This document shows, one piece after another, positions 18,435 through 25,653 of a DNA stretch of 34,805 nucleotides; within the stretch, counting starts at the first letter, position 1, and each line of letters opens with the position of its first letter. The notes under the pieces are model-generated. The model was given only the letters and a program-made list of their open reading frames with translations, made no database searches and was not told where the DNA came from. Both the position numbers and the translations under genes were made by a program. The stretch comes from an uncultured Anaeromyxobacter sp. (GTDB lineage Bacteria > Myxococcota > Myxococcia > Myxococcales > Anaeromyxobacteraceae). The stretch is taken from positions 1-34,805 of the forward strand of contig CAIVAR010000032.1 of assembly GCA_903904005.1 (NCBI GenBank), given 5' to 3'.

Positions 18435-18458
18435 GGGTGTCCGTGTCGTGCGACACCC
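18435..18458. promoter_or_regulatory. Nested palindrome, operator-like
   Basis: The perfect palindrome GTGTCG-TG-CGACAC (18443-18456) lies inside a wider pair, GGGTGTC (18435-18441) and GACACCC (18452-18458). The two right-hand arms overlap, so they are alternative pairings. Position between divergent genes and the dyad symmetry suggest a repressor or activator site. No T-run supports a terminator. Confidence 0.45.
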
Positions 18459-18633
18459 CGACATGCCCGCCGTTTGCGGGACACGGCGCGGGTCTGAAGG
18501 TGTTCGGCTCACACACTCGTGGTCTGTGTTGGCACGACCCTCGATCCAACGTGGGCCGGTCGCGGGGCTATCTGCGACCTGCGGTCGGCCGCCAGGATGG
18601 GCAAGGCGACGGGCGAGACAGCGAGGGTTCACG

Positions 18634-19440
18634 GTGCGCGAAGGACGGGCGATACGGGTGACGAGAGCGGGCGCGGCGGCCATCGGGGCCGCCCTCGCAC
18701 TGCTCCCGTCGTCCATCGGCCGCCACGACGGACCCTCCCCTCCCCGCCCCCCCCCGGCACGACCTGCCCGCGTCGACCCGCTGGCCACCCTGATCCTCGC
18801 CCGGATGCCATCGGCGACCATCGAGCTGGCCGGAACCATCGCGAGCACGGTCCGGGCCGGAGCCCACAGGGGCCAGCTCGACCCGTTGCTCGTCCTGGCG
18901 GTCATCGAGGTCGAATCGGAGTGGGAGGCCGACGCCGTCTCCGGACATGGCGCTCGCGGGCTCATGCAACTGCGGAAGGCGGCGCTGGCAGATTCGGAGC
19001 GCGCTGCGGGGGTGCCGCCCGGCGACGTCCACGACGCGGTCCACAACGTCCGCATGGGCATCCGCTACCTGGCCCGCATGGTGGAGAAGTTCGGCGACGT
19101 GGACCTGGGCCTGATGGCGTACAACGCGGGCCCCTCCCGGCTTCTTTCCTACCAGGCGGCCGCGGAGGTCCCGGACTCGGTCCGGTCGTACGTCCGGAAG
19201 GTGCGGCGCGAGGAGCACAAGCTCCGGGGAGAGCTGCCGAGGAACCTGGAGGGCGGGAAGATCGTCCAGGCGCGCTGCCTCACCTCACATCGACCGCCCC
19301 TGGCTGGCATCGCGTTCGCCACGTCCACCGCGGCGCGAATGCCGGCACAGTGGGAACCGCTCGAGTGGTCGAGGGTACCGGTGGCTGCGGTCCGGCGGCG
19401 GGCCTGGGGCCCGACCCGCCTCGCTTCCCGGGCGGCGTGA
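18634..19440 (+). CDS. Lytic transglycosylase (SLT family, goose-lysozyme-like fold)
   Basis: 268 residues from a GTG at 18634, preceded by GAGGG with 6 nt spacing. A second GTG at 18658, with AAGGAC upstream, is an alternative. A basic start and hydrophobic segment (TRAGAAAIGAALALLPSS) forms a signal anchor. A Pro-rich linker leads to the SLT domain: VIEVESEWEADAVSGHGARG then LMQL (catalytic Glu about 94 in V-E-S-E-W), and AYNAGPSRLLSYQ near residue 165. These motifs define enzymes that cleave the MurNAc-GlcNAc bond of peptidoglycan in the periplasm. The C-terminal 70 residues (Arg-rich, low complexity) are unlike the family and may be a frame-extended tail. It is divergent from the metalloprotease operon. 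Confidence 0.85.
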   Translation: MREGRAIRVTRAGAAAIGAALALLPSSIGRHDGPSPPRPPPARPARVDPLATLILARMPSATIELAGTIASTVRAGAHRGQLDPLLVLAVIEVESEWEADAVSGHGARGLMQLRKAALADSERAAGVPPGDVHDAVHNVRMGIRYLARMVEKFGDVDLGLMAYNAGPSRLLSYQAAAEVPDSVRSYVRKVRREEHKLRGELPRNLEGGKIVQARCLTSHRPPLAGIAFATSTAARMPAQWEPLEWSRVPVAAVRRRAWGPTRLASRAA

Positions 19441-19460
19441 ACGCCACCCGGTGCTCTTCT

Positions 19461-19796
19461 TCAGCGGGCCTTCGAGCGGGTTCCCCGACTCTGGACCGGC
19501 ACGCTCGCCTTGGCGAACGCTTTCCGGGGCTGCCTCGGCGCCTTGCGGGGGCGCGACTTCCGGAATGCCTCGCTGGCCGCCTGGATGTCCGACGCCAGAG
19601 ACTCCCGGGTCAGTTCGCAGCGGTCGAGGAGGGCTCGCACCCCGGAGCGAAGCTCGCTCCGGAAGACCTTGCGGGCCTCGTCGCCGGCCGTCGTGCGCGC
19701 CAGCCGCTCCGCCTGGAACTTGCCGAGCATCGCCGTGATCTCGTGGCCGAGGGCTTCCATGTTCCTGGGAGTGAAGCTGGTGAACTGGCTCTTCAT
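19461..19796 (-). CDS. Small helical basic-tailed protein encoded after gvpA
   Basis: 111 residues from the ATG at 19796, which has GAGGG about 8 nt upstream. Residues about 8-78 are predicted helical with charged heptads (GHEITAMLGKFQAERLA; VFRSELRSGVRALLDR; TRESLASDIQAASEAFRK). The last 30 residues are strongly basic (SRPRKAPRQPRKAFAK and onward). I do not recognise a family. The pattern R-x-E-L-x(6)-L-x(4)-x-T-R-x-x-L-x(4)-x-A-x-x-A-F faintly recalls the helical repeats of the gas-vesicle coat protein GvpC, and it sits 96 nt downstream of gvpA on the same strand. A role in binding the GvpA shell is therefore possible but unproven. Confidence 0.7.
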   Translation of the reverse strand: MKSQFTSFTPRNMEALGHEITAMLGKFQAERLARTTAGDEARKVFRSELRSGVRALLDRCELTRESLASDIQAASEAFRKSRPRKAPRQPRKAFAKASVPVQSRGTRSKAR

Positions 19797-19832
19797 GGCG
19801 GGGCCCTCGTTCCTTGCCGATGGCGACGAACA

Positions 19833-19864
19833 GGCCCGTTCCCCAGGCTCGCTGCGAGCGGGCC
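19833..19864 (-). terminator. GC-rich stem-loops between gvpA and the downstream gene
   Basis: GCTCG-CTG-CGAGC (19847-19859) lies inside a wider possible pair GGCCCG (19833-19838) / CGGGCC (19859-19864). The two stems share base 19859 and compete. No T-run is present. It could act as an attenuator or mRNA-processing hairpin that lets gvpA mRNA exceed that of the downstream gene. Confidence 0.35.
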
Positions 19865-19892
19865 CGGGGAGCGGGACCATCGTCGGGTGCTG

Positions 19893-20114
19893 CTACGCGT
19901 TCGGAGCGGCGGCGGTGGCGGTCAGGCCAATCGCCTCGGCGTACTTGAGGTAGGTCTCGACGGAGGCGATGACGACGCGCGCCTCGATGGAGAGCAGCTC
20001 GATGCCGACCAGCGAGACCTTCGCCCAGGCGTCGATCACGATGCCCTTGTCGAGGATCCGGTCCACCACTTCTGCGAGACTCGACGAGTCCGTCGACTTC
20101 ATGACCTTTGCCAT
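19893..20114 (-). CDS. gvpA: Gas vesicle major structural protein GvpA
   Basis: 73 residues from the ATG at 20114, with GGAGG 5 nt upstream. The sequence is a near-consensus Gvp[19 protein letters not shown], then [18 protein letters not shown], then [14 protein letters not shown]. GvpA is a small amphipathic helix-strand-strand-helix protein that polymerises into the hollow, gas-permeable protein shell of gas vesicles used for buoyancy. Its length is normal and all core segments are intact. No assembly genes (gvpN, F/L, G, J, K) are in the window, so this copy is isolated; the rest may lie elsewhere in the genome. The single downstream gene encodes a small basic helical protein. Upstream lie a -24/-12 promoter match and an inverted repeat. 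Confidence 0.95.
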   Translation of the reverse strand: MAKVMKSTDSSSLAEVVDRILDKGIVIDAWAKVSLVGIELLSIEARVVIASVETYLKYAEAIGLTATAAAPNA

Positions 20115-20170
20115 TGAAACCTCCAGCTGCATGTTCGAGTCGCTCGATTGCGACCTCTCGCTCGGGAAGG

Positions 20171-20187
20171 AGCATCCGCCGTGCCAG
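20171..20187 (-). promoter_or_regulatory. Sigma-54 (-24/-12) promoter of gvpA
   Basis: The minus strand reads CTGGCACGGCGGATGCT. Compared with the consensus YTGGCACGrNNNTTGCW, the full -24 half (CTGGCACG) matches. The invariant GG and GC are separated by exactly 10 nt. The only clear departure is A for the first T of TTGC. The predicted transcript start is near 20161, giving a leader of about 45 nt that includes the strong gvpA ribosome binding site. Confidence 0.7.
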
Positions 20188-20242
20188 GAGGTTCGTGGCC
20201 AGGCGCCGTGGCTGGGTGGCGGGATTGCAGGGGTTTCGCGCG

Positions 20243-20279
20243 CTCCCGGGAACGCGGACGGGCACGACCCTCCCGGGAG
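20243..20279. promoter_or_regulatory. Inverted repeat at enhancer distance upstream of gvpA
   Basis: CTCCCGGGA (20243-20251) and TCCCGGGAG (20271-20279) are perfect inverted copies, with centres 28 nt apart. They lie about 80-120 nt upstream of the predicted transcript start, where enhancer-binding activators of sigma-54 usually bind. Another small dyad, GGGGA-N6-TCCCC, is at 20312-20327. The remainder of 20115-20414 shows no supported gene. Confidence 0.5.
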
Positions 20280-20414
20280 GGAGCCGACTCCCACGATCCC
20301 TACCCAGGAATGGGGAGTTCGGTCCCCGACGCTCCCTCGGGCTACCAGCCGGGGCCGATGCAGTCCTGGCAGACCAGCGTCGGCGTCCCGGTGCCGTCGG
20401 GAAAGGACCTCTCC

Positions 20415-21407
20415 CTACTTTGCGCTGGCCAGGCTGGCGACGATCTCCTGGACCGCCTTCTGCGCCTCGGCACGGGCCTGGGCGTTGAACGCGATGGTCG
20501 TGCCGCGCTCCACGCAGGGATCGTCGTAGGTGAAGGCCTTCCCTGTCTGACCGTTGACGATACGTCCGCCCTCGACCTCTCGAAGCTGGCAGTGGCGGAC
20601 GGTCTGGGCCTTCTCCAGCTTCACCGGCACCTTTCGCGTGGCCCCGTCGAACGCGTGGTGGGCATCCGCGTACTCGGTCAGGACGACGTCCTTGCCCGCC
20701 TTTCGCAGGCGCTCGGCGTAGGCGCGGCACGGCGCCACCGGACTCCAGTCGTCCGCGATGCCGTGGAACATCCGGATGGGCTTGCTCGCGACGTCATCGT
20801 CGTCGATGTACGTCGTCATGCAGTCTGCGTAGAAGGGAACGTACACGGCGAATGCCGCATCCGCCGGCCCGTGCATGCGCTGGAAGCGCTTCACGCTGGC
20901 GTAGAGCGCGGCCTGCCCTCCCCTGGAGAAACCCATGACCGCGATCCGACGGGGATCGATCCTGGGGTGCTTCGCCAGCAGTTCGAGGGCTCGATAGACG
21001 TCGACGACTCCTGCCAGGCGGCCGAGCTGTGACTGGTCGTTCCGCACGTCCACCAGGCCGCGCCCCGAAAAGCTGTCGACGACGAAGGTGGCCACTCCCG
21101 CCCCGTTCAGCAGCGGGACCCAGTCCTCCACGCTCGCTCCGATGCCGCCGGAGCCGTGGGCGAGCACGACGGCAGGCACGCGCGCGGTTCCCGGCGTCGG
21201 TATCCGCAGTTCACCCGCGATGGTCGCGGCCTTCCCATCGCGTTTCCCGACCAGGAACTCCTGGTCCGTCAGGGTCGTCGTCTGGAACGGGATCACCTCC
21301 ATTCGCGCAACCTGCGCGAGGACCGCCGCCGGGGCCACCGCCGCGAGCGACAGGAAGGTCGGGAGGAGCAGCCAGCGAACACGCAACGGCCAGGCATGAA
21401 TCCACAT
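20415..21407 (-). CDS. Exported dienelactone-hydrolase-like alpha/beta hydrolase
   Basis: 330 residues from the ATG at 21407, with GGGAGG upstream. A signal peptide (LLLPTFLSLAAVAPAAVLAQ) precedes the hydrolase fold. Visible are the oxyanion region VVLAHGSGGIGA, the nucleophile elbow MGFSRGGQAAL (Ser161), the acid in GIADDWSPV and the base His in DAHHAFDG. This order and spacing match the dienelactone hydrolase/prolyl-oligopeptidase-like group of esterases. Family relatives act on lactones, esters or peptides in the periplasm; the substrate is unknown. The C-terminus contains two extra Cys (RHCQLRE; DDPCVERG) typical of secreted members. It lies 89 nt downstream of the DUF3574 gene. Confidence 0.87.
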   Translation of the reverse strand: MWIHAWPLRVRWLLLPTFLSLAAVAPAAVLAQVARMEVIPFQTTTLTDQEFLVGKRDGKAATIAGELRIPTPGTARVPAVVLAHGSGGIGASVEDWVPLLNGAGVATFVVDSFSGRGLVDVRNDQSQLGRLAGVVDVYRALELLAKHPRIDPRRIAVMGFSRGGQAALYASVKRFQRMHGPADAAFAVYVPFYADCMTTYIDDDDVASKPIRMFHGIADDWSPVAPCRAYAERLRKAGKDVVLTEYADAHHAFDGATRKVPVKLEKAQTVRHCQLREVEGGRIVNGQTGKAFTYDDPCVERGTTIAFNAQARAEAQKAVQEIVASLASAK

Positions 21408-21496
21408 GGCTACCTCCCGCTCGAGGTCTTCCGCGATCTCGCCATCGCCCGGTCGGCGCTTGCCGAGGCGGGCGTGAGGGCGGGAAAGCCCACGGG

Positions 21497-21826
21497 TCAG
21501 TCGGGGTAGAACTCCACCTGGACCGTGGAACGCAGCTTCATCACCTGCGCGTTCTGGAAACGGTCGCGGTAGGCCTGGATGACCTCGTGGATGCGCTTGT
21601 CGGTGCCCTTGCCGGGCGGGTGTACGAGCACGATGACCCGGCTCGGCTGCTTCTCGATGCGGCCGTCCCGGTGCTGCATCTGCCCGTAGGCCTCGAGCAC
21701 GGTCATGCCCTCCGGGAACCGAGGCGTGATGACCTCGGAGAGGAAGGCTTGCCACGCCTTCGGGCTGACGTGCTTCCTGCCGGGCTCGTCCTCGCCGAAG
21801 TAGATCTCGGTCTTGATGGCTTTCAT
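21497..21826 (-). CDS. DUF3574 family protein
   Basis: 109 residues from the ATG at 21826; an in-frame TTG at 21838 is an alternative start. The pattern TEIYFGEDEPG, AWQAFLSEVITPRFPEGMTV, YGQMQ, VIVLVHP and YRDRFQNAQVM matches the DUF3574 family, a small alpha/beta domain of unknown function. Unlike many members, there is no signal peptide or lipobox at this start. It lies 93 nt after the HTH-M15-hemerythrin gene. A possible -24/-12 promoter stands in the gap. Confidence 0.8.
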   Translation of the reverse strand: MKAIKTEIYFGEDEPGRKHVSPKAWQAFLSEVITPRFPEGMTVLEAYGQMQHRDGRIEKQPSRVIVLVHPPGKGTDKRIHEVIQAYRDRFQNAQVMKLRSTVQVEFYPD

Positions 21827-21882
21827 GGGTCGAGCCAACCACCCCCGGAGCGGGAGCGCAAGGGGGTACGGCCATCCAGCGA

Positions 21883-21899
21883 GGCCACCTCCCTGCCAG
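21883..21899 (-). promoter_or_regulatory. Possible sigma-54 promoter upstream of the DUF3574 gene
   Basis: The minus strand reads CTGGCAGGGAGGTGGCC. GG and GC are 10 nt apart and most of the -24 half matches, but the -12 half is TGGC instead of TTGC. It is weaker than the gvpA site. Confidence 0.3.
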
Positions 21900-21919
21900 G
21901 GTCAAGCACCGGGCCATTC

Positions 21920-23143
21920 TCAGGGATCGGCGGGAGGCTTCCCTTCTCTGCAGCGGCGGACATGGTCGCCCAGGAGCTGGTCCAGGTGGCCGAAATGGTC
22001 TCGAAGCCACCTGTCCAGGAAGCCCGTCAGGGCGAGGACGAAGGCGGGTGAGTCCCCCTCCGACCCCCAGTGCACCGTCACCGATTCGAGGGTCCTCCGC
22101 AACCCCTCATGATCCTCGACCTGTTCGGCGATGCCGGGGAAGTTCACCTCGCGCATGAGTGCCTCCTCGGCGTCGAAGTGTCTCCGCATGTACCCCGCCA
22201 GGAAGTCGAACAGGGCTTCCACTTCGCCACTGGCCAGGCCTTCCCGGAGGCTCGTGTTGAGGGCGCTGACTGCTTCGAGTAGGGCAACGTGCTGGTCGTC
22301 GATCTCGGGGACGCCGATCGCGAGCAACGTGTCCATCGCGCGCCTGCCCCTCCGAACCTTCTTCCCAGGCGGCTTCACGGTGACGTCCTGCGGCTGGGCG
22401 CGTGCTCGCGACCCGGACGGACGGTATCGATCTGGAATGACCACGAGCCCGCGCGCAGGTTGCCCTTCGGGTGCCGCCTGAAGATGAAGCCACCCCGAAT
22501 CCGCGACGGTGGCGAGGTCGAGCAGGGACAGTTGCCCTTGTCTTCTGGCGTCCGCGATCAGCTGGGCCGCCGCAGGGATGCTGAGGCCCAGAGGCTGGAT
22601 ATCCGCAGCGACTGCGCGGGTGTGCTCCGAGGACCACGAACCCTCCCGAACCGTACAGACATCGCACTCCGCGGAGCGGTAGCCCACCTTCACGAGGACG
22701 TCCCCGCCGAGAATCTCTCGCACGGGCTCGAAGACGTCCTTCGCGAAGCGGCGTGCCTGCTCCTTCAGTCGGGGGGCGTCCGTCCAGGTCTGCCGATTCG
22801 CCTCCTTCCAGCGTGGCTGCGGAACTTCCAGGAAGTCCAGCACCGCCAGGTTCGGGCTGAGCCGTTCTTCCTCCAGCACCTGCCCGCTCGCACCTTCGAG
22901 GGGGAGCTCGGCAGCGGGAATCCGGTATAGCTTCGCGAGGGCTCCGAGCAATGCTCTCCCCGGGAGTTCCCGGCCGTGCTCGAGCCGATGGACGATGCCT
23001 TCGGGGATTCCGACCAGGTGCGCGACCTGCCTGGTGCTGAGGCCGAGCCCGAGCCGAGCGGCACGCGCCCTTCGAGCGAACGACGTCAGGGTCTGGGAAG
23101 GGAGGGTTGGCATCCGGTCACCGGTGTCGGCCGGACCTTCCAC
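21920..23143 (-). CDS. XRE-type HTH / M15-like peptidase / hemerythrin fusion protein
   Basis: 407 residues from a GTG at 23143, with AGGGG upstream; an ATG at 23113 is an alternative start. There are three domains. (1) An XRE/Cro-type helix-turn-helix, about 20-75 (LSTRQVAHLVGIPEGIVHRL). (2) A peptidase M15A/D-Ala-D-Ala carboxypeptidase-like domain, about 120-225 (VGYRSAE; SSEHTRAVAADIQPLG; DSGWLHLQ), with zinc ligands H174, D181 and H220 all in place. (3) A bacteriohemerythrin domain, about 272-395, with ligands H285, H322, E326, H345, H383 and D388; the seventh position, normally His, is Gln341. No signal peptide is present, so it is predicted cytoplasmic. It starts 11 nt after the GAF-PAS kinase stop, so it is co-transcribed with two sensor kinases. 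An internal ATG at 22336, with GGAGG 12 nt upstream, could produce the hemerythrin domain alone. Its role may be oxygen- or redox-linked regulation (inference). Confidence 0.83.
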   Translation of the reverse strand: MEGPADTGDRMPTLPSQTLTSFARRARAARLGLGLSTRQVAHLVGIPEGIVHRLEHGRELPGRALLGALAKLYRIPAAELPLEGASGQVLEEERLSPNLAVLDFLEVPQPRWKEANRQTWTDAPRLKEQARRFAKDVFEPVREILGGDVLVKVGYRSAECDVCTVREGSWSSEHTRAVAADIQPLGLSIPAAAQLIADARRQGQLSLLDLATVADSGWLHLQAAPEGQPARGLVVIPDRYRPSGSRARAQPQDVTVKPPGKKVRRGRRAMDTLLAIGVPEIDDQHVALLEAVSALNTSLREGLASGEVEALFDFLAGYMRRHFDAEEALMREVNFPGIAEQVEDHEGLRRTLESVTVHWGSEGDSPAFVLALTGFLDRWLRDHFGHLDQLLGDHVRRCREGKPPADP

Positions 23144-23154
23144 ATTTTAGACCC

Positions 23155-25620
23155 CTACGGGCTCCGGCTGGTCCGTGGACACACTTCTTCACCTGCCAGG
23201 TCCCCCGGCACGGGCTCCGCAGACGCGGCCGGCAGTTCCAGCCGGAACGTCGATCCCTTCCCGACCAGGCTCTCCACGGTGAGCGCCCCACCGTGTGCCG
23301 TCACGATGGCGTGGCAGATGGCGAGGCCGAGCCCCGTGCCCTTGCCCTCGACCCGGGTCGTGAAGAACGGGTCGAAGACGTGCTCCATGATCTCGGGCGT
23401 CATGCCGGCGCCGTCGTCGGTGACCTCGAGCCGGACCCTTCCCTCGGTCCCGGGACCGGTCCGGATCGTGATCTCCCCGCGCCGCCCCTCGGGGATGGCG
23501 TGCGCGGCGTTCGTCACCAGATTCACGACGACCTGCTCCAGTTGCCCCGCCGAGGCCAGCACGTCGGGCGCCGCCGAGGACTCCATGCGGGTGATCGCGA
23601 CGTCTCCCACCGACACGCGCAACCACCGCATCGCCGACTTCACGACGTCGGAGAGTTGCACCAGGCCGAGCTTCGAATCCGGGCGCCCGAAGGTGGACAG
23701 GTCTTTCACGATCTGTGCGACCTTGTTCACGTCGGCCTCGGCGCGGCCGAGCATCTCCATCACCTCGTCCGCGAAGCGGGCCAGGACTTCGCGGTCGAGC
23801 GGGTCGCCTCGGCGAAGGAGTTCGGCGAACTTCTGGACCTCCTGGAACGCTATCGACCGGCATGCCATCTCTCCGGCGAGGGGATTCCGGATCTCGTGGG
23901 CCACCCCCGCGACCAGCGTCCCCATGGCCGCAAGGCGTGCCGAGAAGGCGAGTTGCGCCTGGAGATTCAGGCGAGCTTCCTCTGCCACCTTCCGGTCCGT
24001 CACGTCCTGGATCGTGCCCACCAGTCGAACGGGCGTTCCGTCCGCGCCCCGTTCGAGCTCGCCGATACCGTGTACCCACTTGACCCGCTGGGTGGCCTGA
24101 TCGACCACCCGATACTCGTTGTCGAACCGCGAGCCGCCCGACAGCAGGTCCTCCAGGTACCGCCTCATGGTCGGGCGGTCGTCGGGATGGACGATGCGGA
24201 GCCAGTCGGCGCCCGTGCGCGGGAAGCCCGGGTCGATCCCGAAGATTTCGTTCAGCGCCGTCGAGCTGCTCCAGTGGTCCTTCCGGACGTCGAACACGTA
24301 GTTCCCGAGCCTGGCGATGCCCTGGCTCATCCGCAGCCAGCCCTCGCTCTCCCGGAGGTCGTCCATCGCCTGATGGCGTTCGCTGATGTCCTGGCAGAAA
24401 GCCACGTACCTGTCTTCCGCGATCATCACGGCCCCCAGGGCGACCCAGAAGTGGCTCCCGTCCTTCCTCCGCAGACGGAAGTCCTGGTCCAGCCGTCCCG
24501 TCGCGACGAGCGCGCCGAACTGGGCCAGCGCCGCGGGCCTGTCGACCTCGTCCACGAGGTCGGAGATGTTCATGCGCCGAAGCGTGGGACCGTCGACGCC
24601 GATCATCTCCAAAGCCGCTGGATTGCAATCCTGGTAGTTCCCTCGGCCGTCCACCACGAAGATTCCGAGAGGTGCAGCATCGACGTATGTCTGGAACCGC
24701 TCCTCGCTCGCCTTCAGGGCTCGGCCCGTGGCGACGAGATCCACCTCCTGGCGCTCCCGGGCTCCGCGTTGCCGGATGGCACCCACGCCGAACGCCACGT
24801 CGTCGGTGAGCCTCTTGAGGTAGGCAAGCTCATCGCCTGAGAACGCGGCGACATCGCCCGAATACATGACGATGGCGCCAAGGACCGTGCCCTCCAGGAT
24901 GATCGGGAGCGAGGTCACGGAACGATAACCGCGCTTGAGCGCCTCTTCCCTCCAGGGCACCATCAAGGGATCGGTGGAGAAGATCTGTCCCACCACCATT
25001 CTCTTCTCCCGGATGGAAGTTCCCGTCGGGCCTCTTCCCCGGGGTTCGTCCGCCCAGACGATGTCCACGAGCCCGAGGTAGCCGTCCTCGTGCCCGGCAT
25101 GGGCCACCGGACGAACCGTCCTCCGCTCGTCCCGCTCCGCGAGCCCAACCCAGCACATGGGGTAACCGCCCTCGTCCACGATGACCTTGCAGATGTCGGC
25201 GTAGATCTCCTCCTCGGTGGTTTCCCGCAGGATCGCCTGGTTGCAGCGGGTGGTCATGGCGAGTGTTCTGCGAGCCGCGCTCTCTTGCGACCGGATGCGC
25301 CGCAGGACCTCGAGGGTTACTCCGATGGCCACGCCGCTCACCACGAACAAGGTGAGCTCGACTTGATCCCGGTGTCTCGGAACGAGGAACGTCCTCACGG
25401 GTTCCGTCTGGAAGTAGAGCTCCTCCAGGAGGCCCACCGCCGTCGCCACGGCTGCGGGACCGAGGCCGCCCAGGGCTCCTGCAATGGCCACGGCCAGGAG
25501 CAGGAGATCAGGCTCGGGCTCCCCCGTGTTCCCGAGGAGGGCGTTGCGGATGAGGACCGCGACGCCGATCAGGATCGGAGCCGCGACATAAGCCCTTACC
25601 TGATGCGAGCGGGGCTTCAT
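23155..25620 (-). CDS. Membrane GAF-PAS-PAS sensor histidine kinase
   Basis: 821 residues from the ATG at 25620, chosen because GAAGG lies just upstream. An ATG 12 nt earlier, in frame, has no ribosome binding site. Three or four N-terminal transmembrane helices (about 10-30, 38-65, 88-106) resemble a DUF4118/MASE-like anchor. A GAF domain follows (about 120-285; YPMCWVGLAE, YRSVTSLPI, LGAIVMYS). Then come two PAS domains (about 305-420 and 425-560), HisKA with VAHEIRNPL (phospho-acceptor His about 585), and HATPase with NLVTNAAHA, DDGAGM and GKGTGLGL. All catalytic boxes are intact. It lacks a receiver domain, and no response regulator lies nearby. It is the middle gene of the signalling operon, 33 nt after the HTH-PAS kinase stop. 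Confidence 0.9.
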   Translation of the reverse strand: MKPRSHQVRAYVAAPILIGVAVLIRNALLGNTGEPEPDLLLLAVAIAGALGGLGPAAVATAVGLLEELYFQTEPVRTFLVPRHRDQVELTLFVVSGVAIGVTLEVLRRIRSQESAARRTLAMTTRCNQAILRETTEEEIYADICKVIVDEGGYPMCWVGLAERDERRTVRPVAHAGHEDGYLGLVDIVWADEPRGRGPTGTSIREKRMVVGQIFSTDPLMVPWREEALKRGYRSVTSLPIILEGTVLGAIVMYSGDVAAFSGDELAYLKRLTDDVAFGVGAIRQRGARERQEVDLVATGRALKASEERFQTYVDAAPLGIFVVDGRGNYQDCNPAALEMIGVDGPTLRRMNISDLVDEVDRPAALAQFGALVATGRLDQDFRLRRKDGSHFWVALGAVMIAEDRYVAFCQDISERHQAMDDLRESEGWLRMSQGIARLGNYVFDVRKDHWSSSTALNEIFGIDPGFPRTGADWLRIVHPDDRPTMRRYLEDLLSGGSRFDNEYRVVDQATQRVKWVHGIGELERGADGTPVRLVGTIQDVTDRKVAEEARLNLQAQLAFSARLAAMGTLVAGVAHEIRNPLAGEMACRSIAFQEVQKFAELLRRGDPLDREVLARFADEVMEMLGRAEADVNKVAQIVKDLSTFGRPDSKLGLVQLSDVVKSAMRWLRVSVGDVAITRMESSAAPDVLASAGQLEQVVVNLVTNAAHAIPEGRRGEITIRTGPGTEGRVRLEVTDDGAGMTPEIMEHVFDPFFTTRVEGKGTGLGLAICHAIVTAHGGALTVESLVGKGSTFRLELPAASAEPVPGDLAGEEVCPRTSRSP

Positions 25621-25653
25621 CTCGCCTTCCATGTGGCGCTACTCGAGAGGAAC

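Larger units (their letters stand above)
18331..18633. other. Divergent intergenic region between metalloprotease and transglycosylase genes
   Basis: About 300 nt with no supported gene; open frames here are only 5' extensions of the flanking genes. It holds a nested palindrome around 18435-18458 and a TTGGCACG at 18529-18536 that lacks the matching -12 GC. It should contain promoters in both directions. Confidence 0.7.

Noticed and set aside
18529-18545. TTGGCACG as a sigma-54 promoter for the transglycosylase
   Set aside because: The -24 half is perfect, but the position that must be GC 10 nt later reads GA.
20243-20279. The CTCCCGGGA inverted repeat as a terminator of the hydrolase gene
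   Set aside because: The loop is 19 nt and there is no T-run; position relative to the gvpA promoter fits an activator site better.
20342-20410. A short minus-strand frame ending [12 protein letters not shown] behind the hydrolase gene
   Set aside because: The Cys-x-x-Cys tail looks interesting, but the frame has no start or ribosome binding site and the hydrolase already ends naturally. It could be a remnant of a frameshifted tail.
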